Part shown: piece by piece, positions 1-6,890 of the stretch
How the letters are laid out: every line of letters starts with the position of its first letter
Numbering within the stretch: position 1 is the stretch's first letter
Assembly: GCA_946479615.1 (NCBI GenBank)
Contig: CAMLGR010000141.1
Coordinates: forward strand, 1-12,021
DNA length: 12,021 bases
Direction of reading: 5' to 3'
From: an uncultured Bacteroidota bacterium
GTDB taxonomy: Bacteria; Bacteroidota; Bacteroidia; Chitinophagales; Chitinophagaceae
Position numbers and translations under genes: made by a program
Notes under the pieces: generated by a model
Databases searched by the model: none
The model's input: the letters and a program-made list of their open reading frames with translations, nothing else
Told to the model about the DNA's origin: nothing

Positions 1-1
1 A

Positions 2-901
2 TCATCTCTCGAAGCATTGCAACTCCGGTATCATTTGCTGGAAAATTTCGAGACAGCGCTTACCGTCAAAGATGAAAAAGAATTACAACGAAGGATGAAT
101 ATCGTGATCGTTGGCGGCGGACCTACCGGAGTAGAATTATCAGGCGCTCTGGCAGAGATGAAAAAATATGTATTGCCTAAGGACTATCCCGACCTGGATT
201 TTTCCAAAATGAATATTTATTTACTGGAAGGAAGTGATAAAACACTGGCGGCGATGAGTGAAAAATCAGCGGATGAATCCTGCCGGTACCTTAGCAAACT
301 CGGTGTGCAGGTCATGACAAAATCACTGGTAAAAGAATATGACGGCAAGGAAGTATTGTTACAGGATGGAAAAACAATACCCGCAGCGATCGTGATATGG
401 GCTGCTGGTATTAAAGGAAACGTACCGGCAGGTATCGATAAAGATCTTATAGTAAGAGGTAACCGGATAAAAGTCGATCGTCATTCATTGGTACAGGGTA
501 CCGATAATATTTATGCCATTGGTGATTTAGCTTATATGGAAGAACCGGCTTTTCCTAATGGACATCCGCAACTGGCGGCTGTAGCCATACAGCAGGGTGA
601 AGCGCTGGCGGAACATTTAAAAACCGTGGAGCGGAAATCAAATAAGTTTTATGAGTTTACTTATAATAATAAGGGAACCATGGCAACCGTAGGACGGAAT
701 AAAGCTGTAGTGGATATTCCCAAACCGAAATTGCATTTCAAAGGATTTATCGCCTGGATGATCTGGATGACGTTGCACTTATTCCTGATCCTGGGAGTGA
801 AGAACAGGTTCTTTGTATTTCTTAACTGGTTGTATAGTTACTTTACTTATGATCAGAATCTACGGCTTATATTCCGTAATGATCATGAAATGAAAAAATA
901 A
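2..901 (+). CDS. Type II NADH dehydrogenase (NDH-2), C-terminal part, 5'-truncated by window edge
   Basis: Membrane-associated flavoprotein that oxidises NADH and reduces quinone without pumping protons. The reading frame is open from base 2 to the stop at 899-901, so the gene enters from the left. About 299 residues are visible, and the N-terminal FAD-binding fold is missing. The second Rossmann motif (VGGGPTG, 110-130) is the NADH-binding site. A WAAG segment follows in mid-protein, and YAIGD (512-526) is the typical second FAD contact. The last ~50 residues are rich in Trp, Leu, Ile and Phe (about 752-860), matching the amphipathic C-terminal membrane anchor of this family. A TTG at 17 could be read as a start, but the in-frame upstream residues (SSLEA) continue the family's helix, so it is internal. 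The next gene follows after two bases, suggesting co-transcription. Confidence 0.9.
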   Translation, partial: SSLEALQLRYHLLENFETALTVKDEKELQRRMNIVIVGGGPTGVELSGALAEMKKYVLPKDYPDLDFSKMNIYLLEGSDKTLAAMSEKSADESCRYLSKLGVQVMTKSLVKEYDGKEVLLQDGKTIPAAIVIWAAGIKGNVPAGIDKDLIVRGNRIKVDRHSLVQGTDNIYAIGDLAYMEEPAFPNGHPQLAAVAIQQGEALAEHLKTVERKSNKFYEFTYNNKGTMATVGRNKAVVDIPKPKLHFKGFIAWMIWMTLHLFLILGVKNRFFVFLNWLYSYFTYDQNLRLIFRNDHEMKK

Positions 902-903
902 GC

Positions 904-1629
904 ATGGAAGGTAAGTCAACGAAGATCTTTCTGACAGCAGAATGGAGGAAATTGATCATGGCGAATTATAAAGTGCCGCCAGATACGCTGATTCCTTTTT
1001 TACCAGCACATACGGAACTGGACCAATGGCAGGGTGATTATTATGCGAGCCTTGTTGGATTTATGTTTGATAAGGTAAAATTAAAAGGCATTGCGGTTCC
1101 TTTTCACAGGCGCTTTACAGAAGTCAATCTTCGTTTTTATGTGCGTTACCGGGAAGGAGACAACTGGAGAAGAGGCGTTGTATTTGTAAGCGAGATCGTA
1201 CCTAAAAGAGCGATCGCACTCGTAGCCAATACCATTTATAAAGAACGATATGCCGTGTGCCGGATGCGGAATCATGTATTGGATTATGAGGAGGAAATAA
1301 CCGTAGGTTATCAATGGAAAAAGAAAACCTGGAACAAAATTGAAGTGGTAGCCGATAGCAAACCGGTGCCATTGATAGCTGGCAGCAAGGAAGAATTCAT
1401 TACCGAGCATTTCTGGGGTTATGCCCGCAGGAATCAACTTGACACGGTTGAATATCATGTAGAGCATCCGCGCTGGGATATTTATACGGTAAAAAACCAT
1501 ACCATCGAGTGTGATTTTGGAAGAATGTATGGCAACTCATTTTCGTTCCTGAATGAAAGTAAACCGGCTACGGTATTTATGGCGGAAGGATCACCGGTAA
1601 GGATATTTGATAAACAGATCATCAGATAA
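904..1629 (+). CDS. DUF2071 / YqjF-family protein
   Basis: Conserved protein of 241 residues with no established biochemical role, assigned to the DUF2071 (YqjF-like) family. Family marks visible are the N-terminal LTAEWR segment (about residues 10-15), NYKVPP (21-26), the LP..TELD segment (33-40), SLVGF.F (49-55), and H68 followed by EVNLRFYVR (73-81). A second conserved block, including a WGYARR segment, lies near residues 170-177. The length fits the family and no signal peptide or membrane segment is seen. The ATG lies only two bases after the NDH-2 stop and has no clear Shine-Dalgarno sequence, so coupled translation from the upstream message is likely. Whether the function relates to respiration cannot be told from the sequence. 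Confidence 0.85.
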   Translation: MEGKSTKIFLTAEWRKLIMANYKVPPDTLIPFLPAHTELDQWQGDYYASLVGFMFDKVKLKGIAVPFHRRFTEVNLRFYVRYREGDNWRRGVVFVSEIVPKRAIALVANTIYKERYAVCRMRNHVLDYEEEITVGYQWKKKTWNKIEVVADSKPVPLIAGSKEEFITEHFWGYARRNQLDTVEYHVEHPRWDIYTVKNHTIECDFGRMYGNSFSFLNESKPATVFMAEGSPVRIFDKQIIR

Positions 1630-1636
1630 TCTGTGT

Positions 1637-1672
1637 GTGTATTTCTAAGTTCCTATGTGTCTATGTGGTAAC
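1637..1672 (+). repeat. Short degenerate 8-base tandem array (CTATGTGT-type words)
   Basis: Between the convergent DUF2071 and helical-repeat genes the sequence can be cut into 8-base units with a shared pattern: CTAAGTTC (1645-1652), CTATGTGT (1653-1660) and CTATGTGG (1661-1668). More divergent material, rich in GTGT, lies just before them. No inverted partner arm is visible in this gap, unlike the other word arrays in the window, so it may be a half or decayed element. Only about three units are convincing. Confidence 0.4.
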
Positions 1673-1695
1673 AACTAAGCGGGTTAGTCTTAGTT
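1673..1695. terminator. Possible weak bidirectional terminator hairpin
   Basis: AACTAAG (1673-1679) and CTTAGTT (1689-1695) form a 7-bp stem with a 9-base loop. It sits midway between the convergent stops at 1629 and 1708, which is the expected place for a shared terminator. The stem is short, A/T-rich and has no strong U-tract, so this is tentative. Confidence 0.3.
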
Positions 1696-1707
1696 CATGC
1701 ACAAAGT

Positions 1708-2226
1708 TTAATTGATAAGCAATTTCTTCAGAATCTTTTTTGCCCGTGAGTGAAAGGCGGGCGTTTCATGATCCCAGCGTTCTTCAATAATAAGTTTGAG
1801 TTCATTTTTAATTTCAGGATACTGGGGAAGGAGATTTTCAAGTATCGTCAGTGAGAAGGCTTTCACAGCGACCGTTTCTTCATGAGATTGTATATATTCA
1901 AAACATTGATTCATGATGGTGCCATGATACCGTGCAGGAATCGGAATTCCTTCAAGGATGCGCACTGTATTTCTTTTAATCGCCGGGTGAAGATCTTTAC
2001 GTTGCAGATTTTTGATCAGTTTCCCGAAATGTTTACGGATCAACGATGGATGAAGCCTTGCACAATAGCTCAACGGCCAGCCGGCGCGTTGTGTAACGCG
2101 GTATTCATCCTGAAGAAATAAATCCAGTAATTCATCAAACCTGGTTTGCGATTGACCAACCCAGGCGATGATCTTATCGGTTTGCGATTTGGAATGTTCC
2201 GCCAGGATGGTTTGTCTGAGATTCAT
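1708..2226 (-). CDS. Conserved Bacteroidota protein with helical (HEAT-like) repeat character
   Basis: I place no function on this protein. From the chosen start it has 172 residues and is almost entirely predicted helix, with repeated amphipathic segments (about residues 60-75, 83-93, 105-115, 118-133, 138-150, 160-171) like a short HEAT/armadillo array. Distinctive segments are EYRVTQRAGWPLSYC (41-55) and HSRAKKILKKLL near the end. I recall similar Bacteroidota proteins beginning MNLRQ, so the ATG at 2226 is preferred. In-frame ATGs at 2280 and 2301 would add 18 or 25 residues of less family-like sequence. An A/T-rich TTATTTTG (minus strand, 2238-2245) just before 2226 could be a -7 element, but no -33 partner is seen. 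No signal peptide is visible, so it is probably cytoplasmic. It lies downstream of a strong terminator and is likely transcribed separately. Confidence 0.75.
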   Translation of the reverse strand: MNLRQTILAEHSKSQTDKIIAWVGQSQTRFDELLDLFLQDEYRVTQRAGWPLSYCARLHPSLIRKHFGKLIKNLQRKDLHPAIKRNTVRILEGIPIPARYHGTIMNQCFEYIQSHEETVAVKAFSLTILENLLPQYPEIKNELKLIIEERWDHETPAFHSRAKKILKKLLIN

Positions 2227-2396
2227 GGGACAAATTTCAAAATAATCGATCTGAATACGATTGGGAAGTTTTTGGACCATATCCCTTTCAGTTCGGATCA
2301 TCTTTTTCCTATAATTTATATTATGTTAAATAATACACGCTCGCAGTAAAAACAAAACCGCCTGCTTGCGCCAGCATGAGAACTTTGGGTCACGTC

Positions 2397-2452
2397 ATTA
2401 AAATTCAAAAGCCTGTGGTCAGTATACTGACCACAGGCTTTTGAATTTTAAT
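2397..2452. terminator. Perfect 56-bp palindrome, probable bidirectional terminator
   Basis: Two 28-base arms match perfectly with no spacer, centred between 2424 and 2425. The core arm GCCTGTGGTCAGTA is G/C-containing and is flanked on each side by A-rich/T-rich arms, so both strands give a hairpin followed by a U-rich tail. It begins 10 bases after the stop of the minus-strand TPR-like gene, the right place to end the gyrA-TPR transcript before the next minus-strand gene. RNA folding would open a small loop at the centre (AGTATACT). Confidence 0.75.
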
Positions 2453-2461
2453 TTGAATTTC

Positions 2462-3796
2462 TTATTGCTTCAACGTATCATACAAATCATTCCATTTCTT
2501 CGATTGTGCTTCCCATTTGGCTGCTTCAGCCGGGACTTTCGCGGCCTGTACCCTTTTGAAATTGTAGATATCGCCCAGGTAACCGGCTACTTTACGGTAT
2601 TGTTGTTTCTGTGCCCCCGTCAATGTTTTCTTTGACATGATCTCAGCAGCTTTCTCATACGGCTCTCTTGCTTTATCAAAAGCATCGCCATATTGCTTAT
2701 CCAGCTCATCCCTTTTTTGAAGATCAGCTTTTGAAGGCTGCGTACCCGGCTTGGTACGTTTTTTCATATCTTCTACGAATGCAGACCTGTCATCGTTAAC
2801 CTTGTCGGCTTTATCGATAAAATGATCGCCCATGACCAGGAAAACAGTTTCATCATCTGGTTTGGCCGTAGCTGCTTTATTCAGAGCAGCAATCATTTTT
2901 GTTTCGTATTCTTCTGCATTAGCCGGTGGCTGACCACCTGTTTTAGGGTGCAGCGTATCATAAAGTAATTGTGCTAATGTAACATTGGTCTTATAATCAT
3001 TCGGATCTTTTGCCAGTACATCTTCCAGCGATTTCAGCTTGGAAGCGAAATTATCCGAAAGCCCATAGGCAAAATCCGTTTTATCATACGTAAAATATTC
3101 GCTTTGGGGATACATTGCCTTACCCATTGCTTTATATTTTTCAAACGCCGGCATATCATTGGCCTGGAAACTATGCACTACCAGGAAACGATAAATAAAT
3201 TCATTTCCGTTTCCACCTACTTTATTATCGGCCAAACGTGCATAATATTTTGCAGCTTCTTCTTTATTACCGCTGTTTTCAGCAGTGTAAGCCGCCAGGA
3301 TGTTCACGGTCGTATCAAATGGAGTATTCAGCAATTGCTTTGCTCCTAACAGATCAGAAATAGAAACCACTTCTTTGAATTTTGCAAAAGACGGTTCCCA
3401 GCGGGAAGCCTGGTAGTCTTTATATCCTTTATTGAAAAGAACAGTATAAAGATTGATAGGACCTTCTTTATATACCAGGTCCTTCATCAGGTTATAATCA
3501 GGACCATCCATTTCTTTATACTTTGCAAAAGCAGCCTGCGCATCGGCGACTAATTGGTCTCCCTGCGGAGTGTTCGCTACAGCGCTGTCGGATGCGAGTG
3601 CAGCATAAATAGCTGTCTTCAGGATGTAGGCATCTGGTTTGGAAACAAATTTTGCATTGGTCATCCTTTTATCAAGGTCCTCTTTGGCCTGTTTATATTT
3701 CCTCAGCAAAATGTTATCGCTGATGTCTTTATAATTTTGTGCCTGGACAAACAAAGCAAGCATAACCGTGGCCAGGAAAAATGCGGTTTTTTTCAT
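2462..3796 (-). CDS. Secreted TPR-like repeat protein, downstream of gyrA
   Basis: A 444-residue protein with a clear Sec signal peptide (MKK, hydrophobic stretch 5-17, then VQAQ with likely cleavage after A19) and no other membrane segment, so it should be periplasmic or surface-exposed. The mature part is helical and looks like degenerate tetratricopeptide repeats. Examples are the stretches around residues 125-145 (GYKDYQASRWEPSFAKFKEV), 175-190 (GNKEEAAKYYARL) and 250-280 (LEDVLAKDPNDYKTNVTLAQ). The C-terminal third is rich in Lys, Asp, Glu and Gln and may be partly coiled. TPR proteins usually scaffold protein-protein contacts; the partner here is unknown. The start lies 43 bases after the gyrA stop with no clear promoter between, suggesting one transcript ending at the 2397-2452 palindrome. 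Confidence 0.8.
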   Translation of the reverse strand: MKKTAFFLATVMLALFVQAQNYKDISDNILLRKYKQAKEDLDKRMTNAKFVSKPDAYILKTAIYAALASDSAVANTPQGDQLVADAQAAFAKYKEMDGPDYNLMKDLVYKEGPINLYTVLFNKGYKDYQASRWEPSFAKFKEVVSISDLLGAKQLLNTPFDTTVNILAAYTAENSGNKEEAAKYYARLADNKVGGNGNEFIYRFLVVHSFQANDMPAFEKYKAMGKAMYPQSEYFTYDKTDFAYGLSDNFASKLKSLEDVLAKDPNDYKTNVTLAQLLYDTLHPKTGGQPPANAEEYETKMIAALNKAATAKPDDETVFLVMGDHFIDKADKVNDDRSAFVEDMKKRTKPGTQPSKADLQKRDELDKQYGDAFDKAREPYEKAAEIMSKKTLTGAQKQQYRKVAGYLGDIYNFKRVQAAKVPAEAAKWEAQSKKWNDLYDTLKQ

Positions 3797-3839
3797 CGTA
3801 AGTTTTTATTTGACTTGAAGTTTAGAATACTAATTTATG

Positions 3840-6446
3840 TTATTCTGTTGGATTGCCCTCTAATGATGGATTTTCACCCTGTTCGGTTGCGTTATCCTCT
3901 GTGCCTGTTGTTCCTGCATCTGTACCCGCCTCAGGCACAGCCTCATTTACTACGGCGTCGACATGCTGGTCATCCAGTTTGGTGATCGCTGCGATCTCAT
4001 CTCCTTCATCCAGGCGGATCAGTTTCACTCCCTGGGTTGCACGTCCCTGCTCGCTGATATCGGCTACTTTCATCCGGATAGTGACACCGCTTTTACAGGT
4101 GATCATCAGATCCTGGTCCTCAGCCACATCGAGCATACCAACAAGGCTTCCTGTTTTATCGGTGACATTGATCGTCTTCACTCCCTTTCCGCCGCGGTTC
4201 GTGAACCGGTATTCATCCACTTTTGTCCGTTTACCAAATCCTTTTTCGCTTACTACCAGTACGGTTTTATCAGCATCTGTTACAGGATTGATACAGGTCA
4301 TTCCTACTACTTCATCATTATCATCATCTACTTCAATACCAGCTACACCGATAGCGCCACGACCGGTTGCTCTTACTTTTTCCTCGGAGAAACGGATAGC
4401 ACGGCCACTCTTCACTCCCATCATGATCTCGCAATTACCATCCGTCATCTTGGCTTCGAGCAATTCATCGCCTTCCACAATGGTGATCGCATTCACGCCG
4501 GTTTGTCTCGGGCGGCTGAAATCTTCCAGTTCTGTTTTTTTAATAATTCCTTTTTTGGTACACAGAACGATATTGTGCGATTTTACAAATTCTTCATCTT
4601 TGAGATCCTTTACATCGAGGATGGTTCTTACTTTATCATCAGGCGGCAGCTGCATTAAATTCTGGATCGCTCTACCCTTGCCTGTCTTCTCTCCTTCCGG
4701 GATTTCGTATACATTCAACCAGTAACATCTTCCTTTTTCTGTAAAGAAAAGCATGGTATGATGCGTGGAAGCCACGAAAAGATGTTCGATATAATCTTCA
4801 TCCCGTGTTTTACCACCGATCACTCCCCTGCCCCCACGACGTTGTGAACGGTATTCATCAGCCGGTGTACGTTTGATGTAACCGAGATGAGAAATGGTGA
4901 TCACCACATCTTCTTCCTTCACCAGGTCCTTTATTCTTACTTCGTTATCGAGATAAGTGATCTCTGTTTTTCTTTCGTCGCCGAATTTTTCTTTTACTTC
5001 CAGCAATTCTTTTTTGATCACATCATAACGCATGCCTTCGTTGGCCAGTAATTCTTTCAGGCTGGAGATGAGTGTCATCAATTCATCATATTCAGCTTTG
5101 ATCTTTTCGCGTTCCATGCCGGTCAACCGTTGCAAACGCAATTCAAGAATGGCTTTGGCCTGGATCTCATCCAGCCCCCATCCTGCATTGATCAGGTTTT
5201 CTTTGGCTACATCCGGCGTTGTGGAATTGCGGATCAGGGCGATCACTTCATCGAGGTGATCGAGCGCGATCAGGTATCCTTGCAAAATGTGCGCCCTTTT
5301 TTCAGCTTCTCTTAATTCATATTGCGTACGGCGCACGATCACTTCATGGCGGAACTCCACGAACTCACTGATCATGTCTTTCAGGTTCAGTGTGCGGGGT
5401 CTTCCTTTTACAATCGCAACATTGTTGATACCATAAGAAGTCTGCAGATCGGTGAGTTTATACAGTTGGTTGATGATAATATTGGCTACTCCATCTCTTT
5501 TCAGATCAATGACCAGCCTTGTACCTTCTTTGTTATTTGATTCGTTATTGACATGGGCAATTCCTTCAATGATCTTTTCATTCACCAGTTCACCGATCCT
5601 GTTGGTCAGTGCATCTCGGTTGACCTGGTAAGGCACCTGTGTAATGATGATCTGTTCGCGCCCGCTTGGTTTGGCATCCACATGAAGTTTACCACGCAAT
5701 ACCACACGACCGCGACCAAAGTGCATAGCGGCTTTCACACCTTCCATACCGTAGATGATACCACCGGTCGGAAAATCGGGCGCTTTAACAAATTGCATCA
5801 GTTCTTCGATCGAAATATCGCGGTTATCAATAAAAGCGATGCAACCATCGATGACTTCAGCAAGATTATGCGGCATCATATTCGTGGCCATACCTACGGC
5901 GATACCACTGGAACCGTTTACCAGTAACTGGGGGATGCGGGAAGGAAGAATGGTTGGTTCACGTTCCGAATCATCGAAATTGAGCTGGAAATCGACAGTG
6001 TCTTTATTTAGATCGTCCAGCATATTTTCTGCCAGGCGCTCCAGTCTTGCTTCGGTATACCGCATCGCTGCCGGTCCGTCGCCATCCTGGTTACCAAAGT
6101 TTCCCTGGTGATCGATGAGGGGGTAACGCATATTCCATTCCTGCGCCATACGCACCATCGCATCGTATACGGCCGTATCTCCATGCGGGTGATACTTACC
6201 CAGCACTTCCCCGACAATACGGGCCGATTTCTTAAAAGGTTTGTTGTAATGTATGCCCAGTTCATTCATCGCATACAGGATGCGGCGGTGTACGGGTTTC
6301 AATCCATCTCTTACATCGGGAAGGGCGCGGCCGACAATAACCGACATCGAATAATCGATGTACGCGGTCTTCATCTGCTCTTCAATGTTAACGGGAATGA
6401 TACGATTGCTATCATTCGTTTCCAGTGGCTGAAGATTGTCTTCCAT
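3840..6446 (-). CDS. gyrA: DNA gyrase subunit A
   Basis: Breakage-reunion subunit of DNA gyrase, which with GyrB introduces negative supercoils. It is 868 residues, near normal for Bacteroidota GyrA. The N-terminal winged-helix/tower region contains the quinolone-resistance segment [10 protein letters not shown] (86-95) and the catalytic tyrosine Y130 in AAMRYTE. The C-terminal beta-pinwheel carries the GyrA box QRRGGRG (535-541), which separates gyrase from topoisomerase IV ParC. The residue matching E. coli Ser83 is Thr91 and that matching Asp87 is Asp95. The last ~45 residues form an acidic, Gly/Thr/Glu-rich tail, likely disordered and comparable to tails that tune supercoiling in other gyrases. 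The ATG at 6446 leads directly into the conserved N-terminus ([17 protein letters not shown]). A secreted TPR-like gene follows on the same strand. Confidence 0.97.
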   Translation of the reverse strand: MEDNLQPLETNDSNRIIPVNIEEQMKTAYIDYSMSVIVGRALPDVRDGLKPVHRRILYAMNELGIHYNKPFKKSARIVGEVLGKYHPHGDTAVYDAMVRMAQEWNMRYPLIDHQGNFGNQDGDGPAAMRYTEARLERLAENMLDDLNKDTVDFQLNFDDSEREPTILPSRIPQLLVNGSSGIAVGMATNMMPHNLAEVIDGCIAFIDNRDISIEELMQFVKAPDFPTGGIIYGMEGVKAAMHFGRGRVVLRGKLHVDAKPSGREQIIITQVPYQVNRDALTNRIGELVNEKIIEGIAHVNNESNNKEGTRLVIDLKRDGVANIIINQLYKLTDLQTSYGINNVAIVKGRPRTLNLKDMISEFVEFRHEVIVRRTQYELREAEKRAHILQGYLIALDHLDEVIALIRNSTTPDVAKENLINAGWGLDEIQAKAILELRLQRLTGMEREKIKAEYDELMTLISSLKELLANEGMRYDVIKKELLEVKEKFGDERKTEITYLDNEVRIKDLVKEEDVVITISHLGYIKRTPADEYRSQRRGGRGVIGGKTRDEDYIEHLFVASTHHTMLFFTEKGRCYWLNVYEIPEGEKTGKGRAIQNLMQLPPDDKVRTILDVKDLKDEEFVKSHNIVLCTKKGIIKKTELEDFSRPRQTGVNAITIVEGDELLEAKMTDGNCEIMMGVKSGRAIRFSEEKVRATGRGAIGVAGIEVDDDNDEVVGMTCINPVTDADKTVLVVSEKGFGKRTKVDEYRFTNRGGKGVKTINVTDKTGSLVGMLDVAEDQDLMITCKSGVTIRMKVADISEQGRATQGVKLIRLDEGDEIAAITKLDDQHVDAVVNEAVPEAGTDAGTTGTEDNATEQGENPSLEGNPTE

Positions 6447-6507
6447 TGCTGTTTTTCTTAAACTGAATTAGGTGATAAGGGCTGTTTGTTTACTGGCTGA
6501 ACGCCTG

Positions 6508-6536
6508 CTAAAATAAGGCCGGAACAGCACCTCAAA
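6508..6536 (-). promoter_or_regulatory. Candidate gyrA promoter (Bacteroidota -33/-7 type)
   Basis: Read on the minus strand, TTTG (6533-6536) is followed after 17 bases by TATTTTAG (6508-6515). The latter matches the Bacteroidota -7 consensus TAnnTTTG at all but one defined position. The -7 element is about 60 bases before the gyrA ATG. The -33 part overlaps the 14-bp palindrome at 6535-6548, which could serve as an operator. Supported by motif match only. Confidence 0.35.
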
Positions 6537-6640
6537 AAAGCGCTTTTTGAAGGCTCGCAAATCTACCTTTTTTGGGGCTCAAAACCTGATAATACAGGCT
6601 GTTTTTTGGGGTAGTTTTCCACGATTGTGGATAGTGGAAT

Positions 6641-6814
6641 TTGAGTGTTTAATGGCTGCAGGATTGAATGGTTTCAGGGCTCAAAGATTTAAAGATTTAA
6701 GGGTTCAATGGGTTAACAGTTTTACTCGTCTTACGGGTTGACCGTGTAAGAACCTCAAAGCCATTCAACCTTTCAACCCTTAAACGTTAAACCATTGAAC
6801 CCTCAAAGCTTTAC
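6641..6814. repeat. 8-base word array in two facing halves (TTAAGGGT / AACCCTTA type)
   Basis: The left half (6641-6720) divides into ten consecutive 8-base units such as TGAATGGT, TTCAGGGC, TTAAAGAT, TTAAGGGT and TCAATGGG, with approximate consensus TTMARGGT. The right half (6751-6814) divides into eight units such as AACCTTTC, AACCCTTA, ACCATTGA and ACCCTCAA, the reverse complement of the same theme. The best-matching arms are 6700-6717 and 6786-6803 (17 of 18 bases). Between the halves lies a small hairpin (6730-6750, CTTACGG with CCGTGTAAG, two bases bulged). The element sits upstream of the GYF_2-like gene, not at a gene end. Confidence 0.6.
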
Positions 6815-6859
6815 ACCTATTATAACATCCCTTTTACACTTACCGGCACATATTTTTCG

Positions 6860-6867
6860 TTATTTTG
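6860..6867 (+). promoter_or_regulatory. Possible -7 promoter element of the GYF_2-like gene
   Basis: TTATTTTG at 6860-6867 matches TAnnTTTG at all but one defined position and lies 23 bases before the ATG at 6891. No convincing TTG is seen at the usual distance upstream, so this is weak. Confidence 0.25.
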
Positions 6868-6890
6868 ACTTAATCTCAAAGAGAAAGAAG

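Larger units (their letters stand above)
6447..6890. other. Divergent intergenic region between gyrA and the GYF_2-like gene
   Basis: This 444-base gap holds no convincing gene. From left to right it contains a candidate gyrA promoter (about 6508-6536), a 14-bp palindrome AAAAAGCGCTTTTT (6535-6548), two T6G4 runs (6568-6577 and 6602-6611), and an inverted pair of DnaA-box-like sequences (6615-6634). These are followed by a large 8-base word repeat that folds back on itself (6641-6814) and an A/T-rich stretch before the ATG at 6891. A 64-codon TTG-initiated frame across 6547-6741 overlaps the repeat words and is probably not a gene. Confidence 0.7.

Noticed and set aside
1081..1500. 139-codon minus-strand frame inside the DUF2071 gene
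   Set aside because: It is antisense to conserved DUF2071 motifs and has no family character or promoter, so it is a shadow frame.
3853..4725. Long open frame (290 codons) on the plus strand opposite gyrA
   Set aside because: It lies wholly antisense to the conserved gyrA C-terminal region, is very Ser/Thr/Pro-rich as expected for a shadow frame, and has no recognisable domain.
6547..6741. 64-codon TTG-initiated frame in the gyrA upstream region
   Set aside because: Its second half is translated from the 8-base word array. There is no good start and no domain.
6795..6890. N-terminal extension of the GYF_2-like gene from a TTG at 6795
   Set aside because: The extra 32 residues come from the word repeat and promoter-like A/T sequence. 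The GYF_2-like domain begins right after the ATG at 6891.
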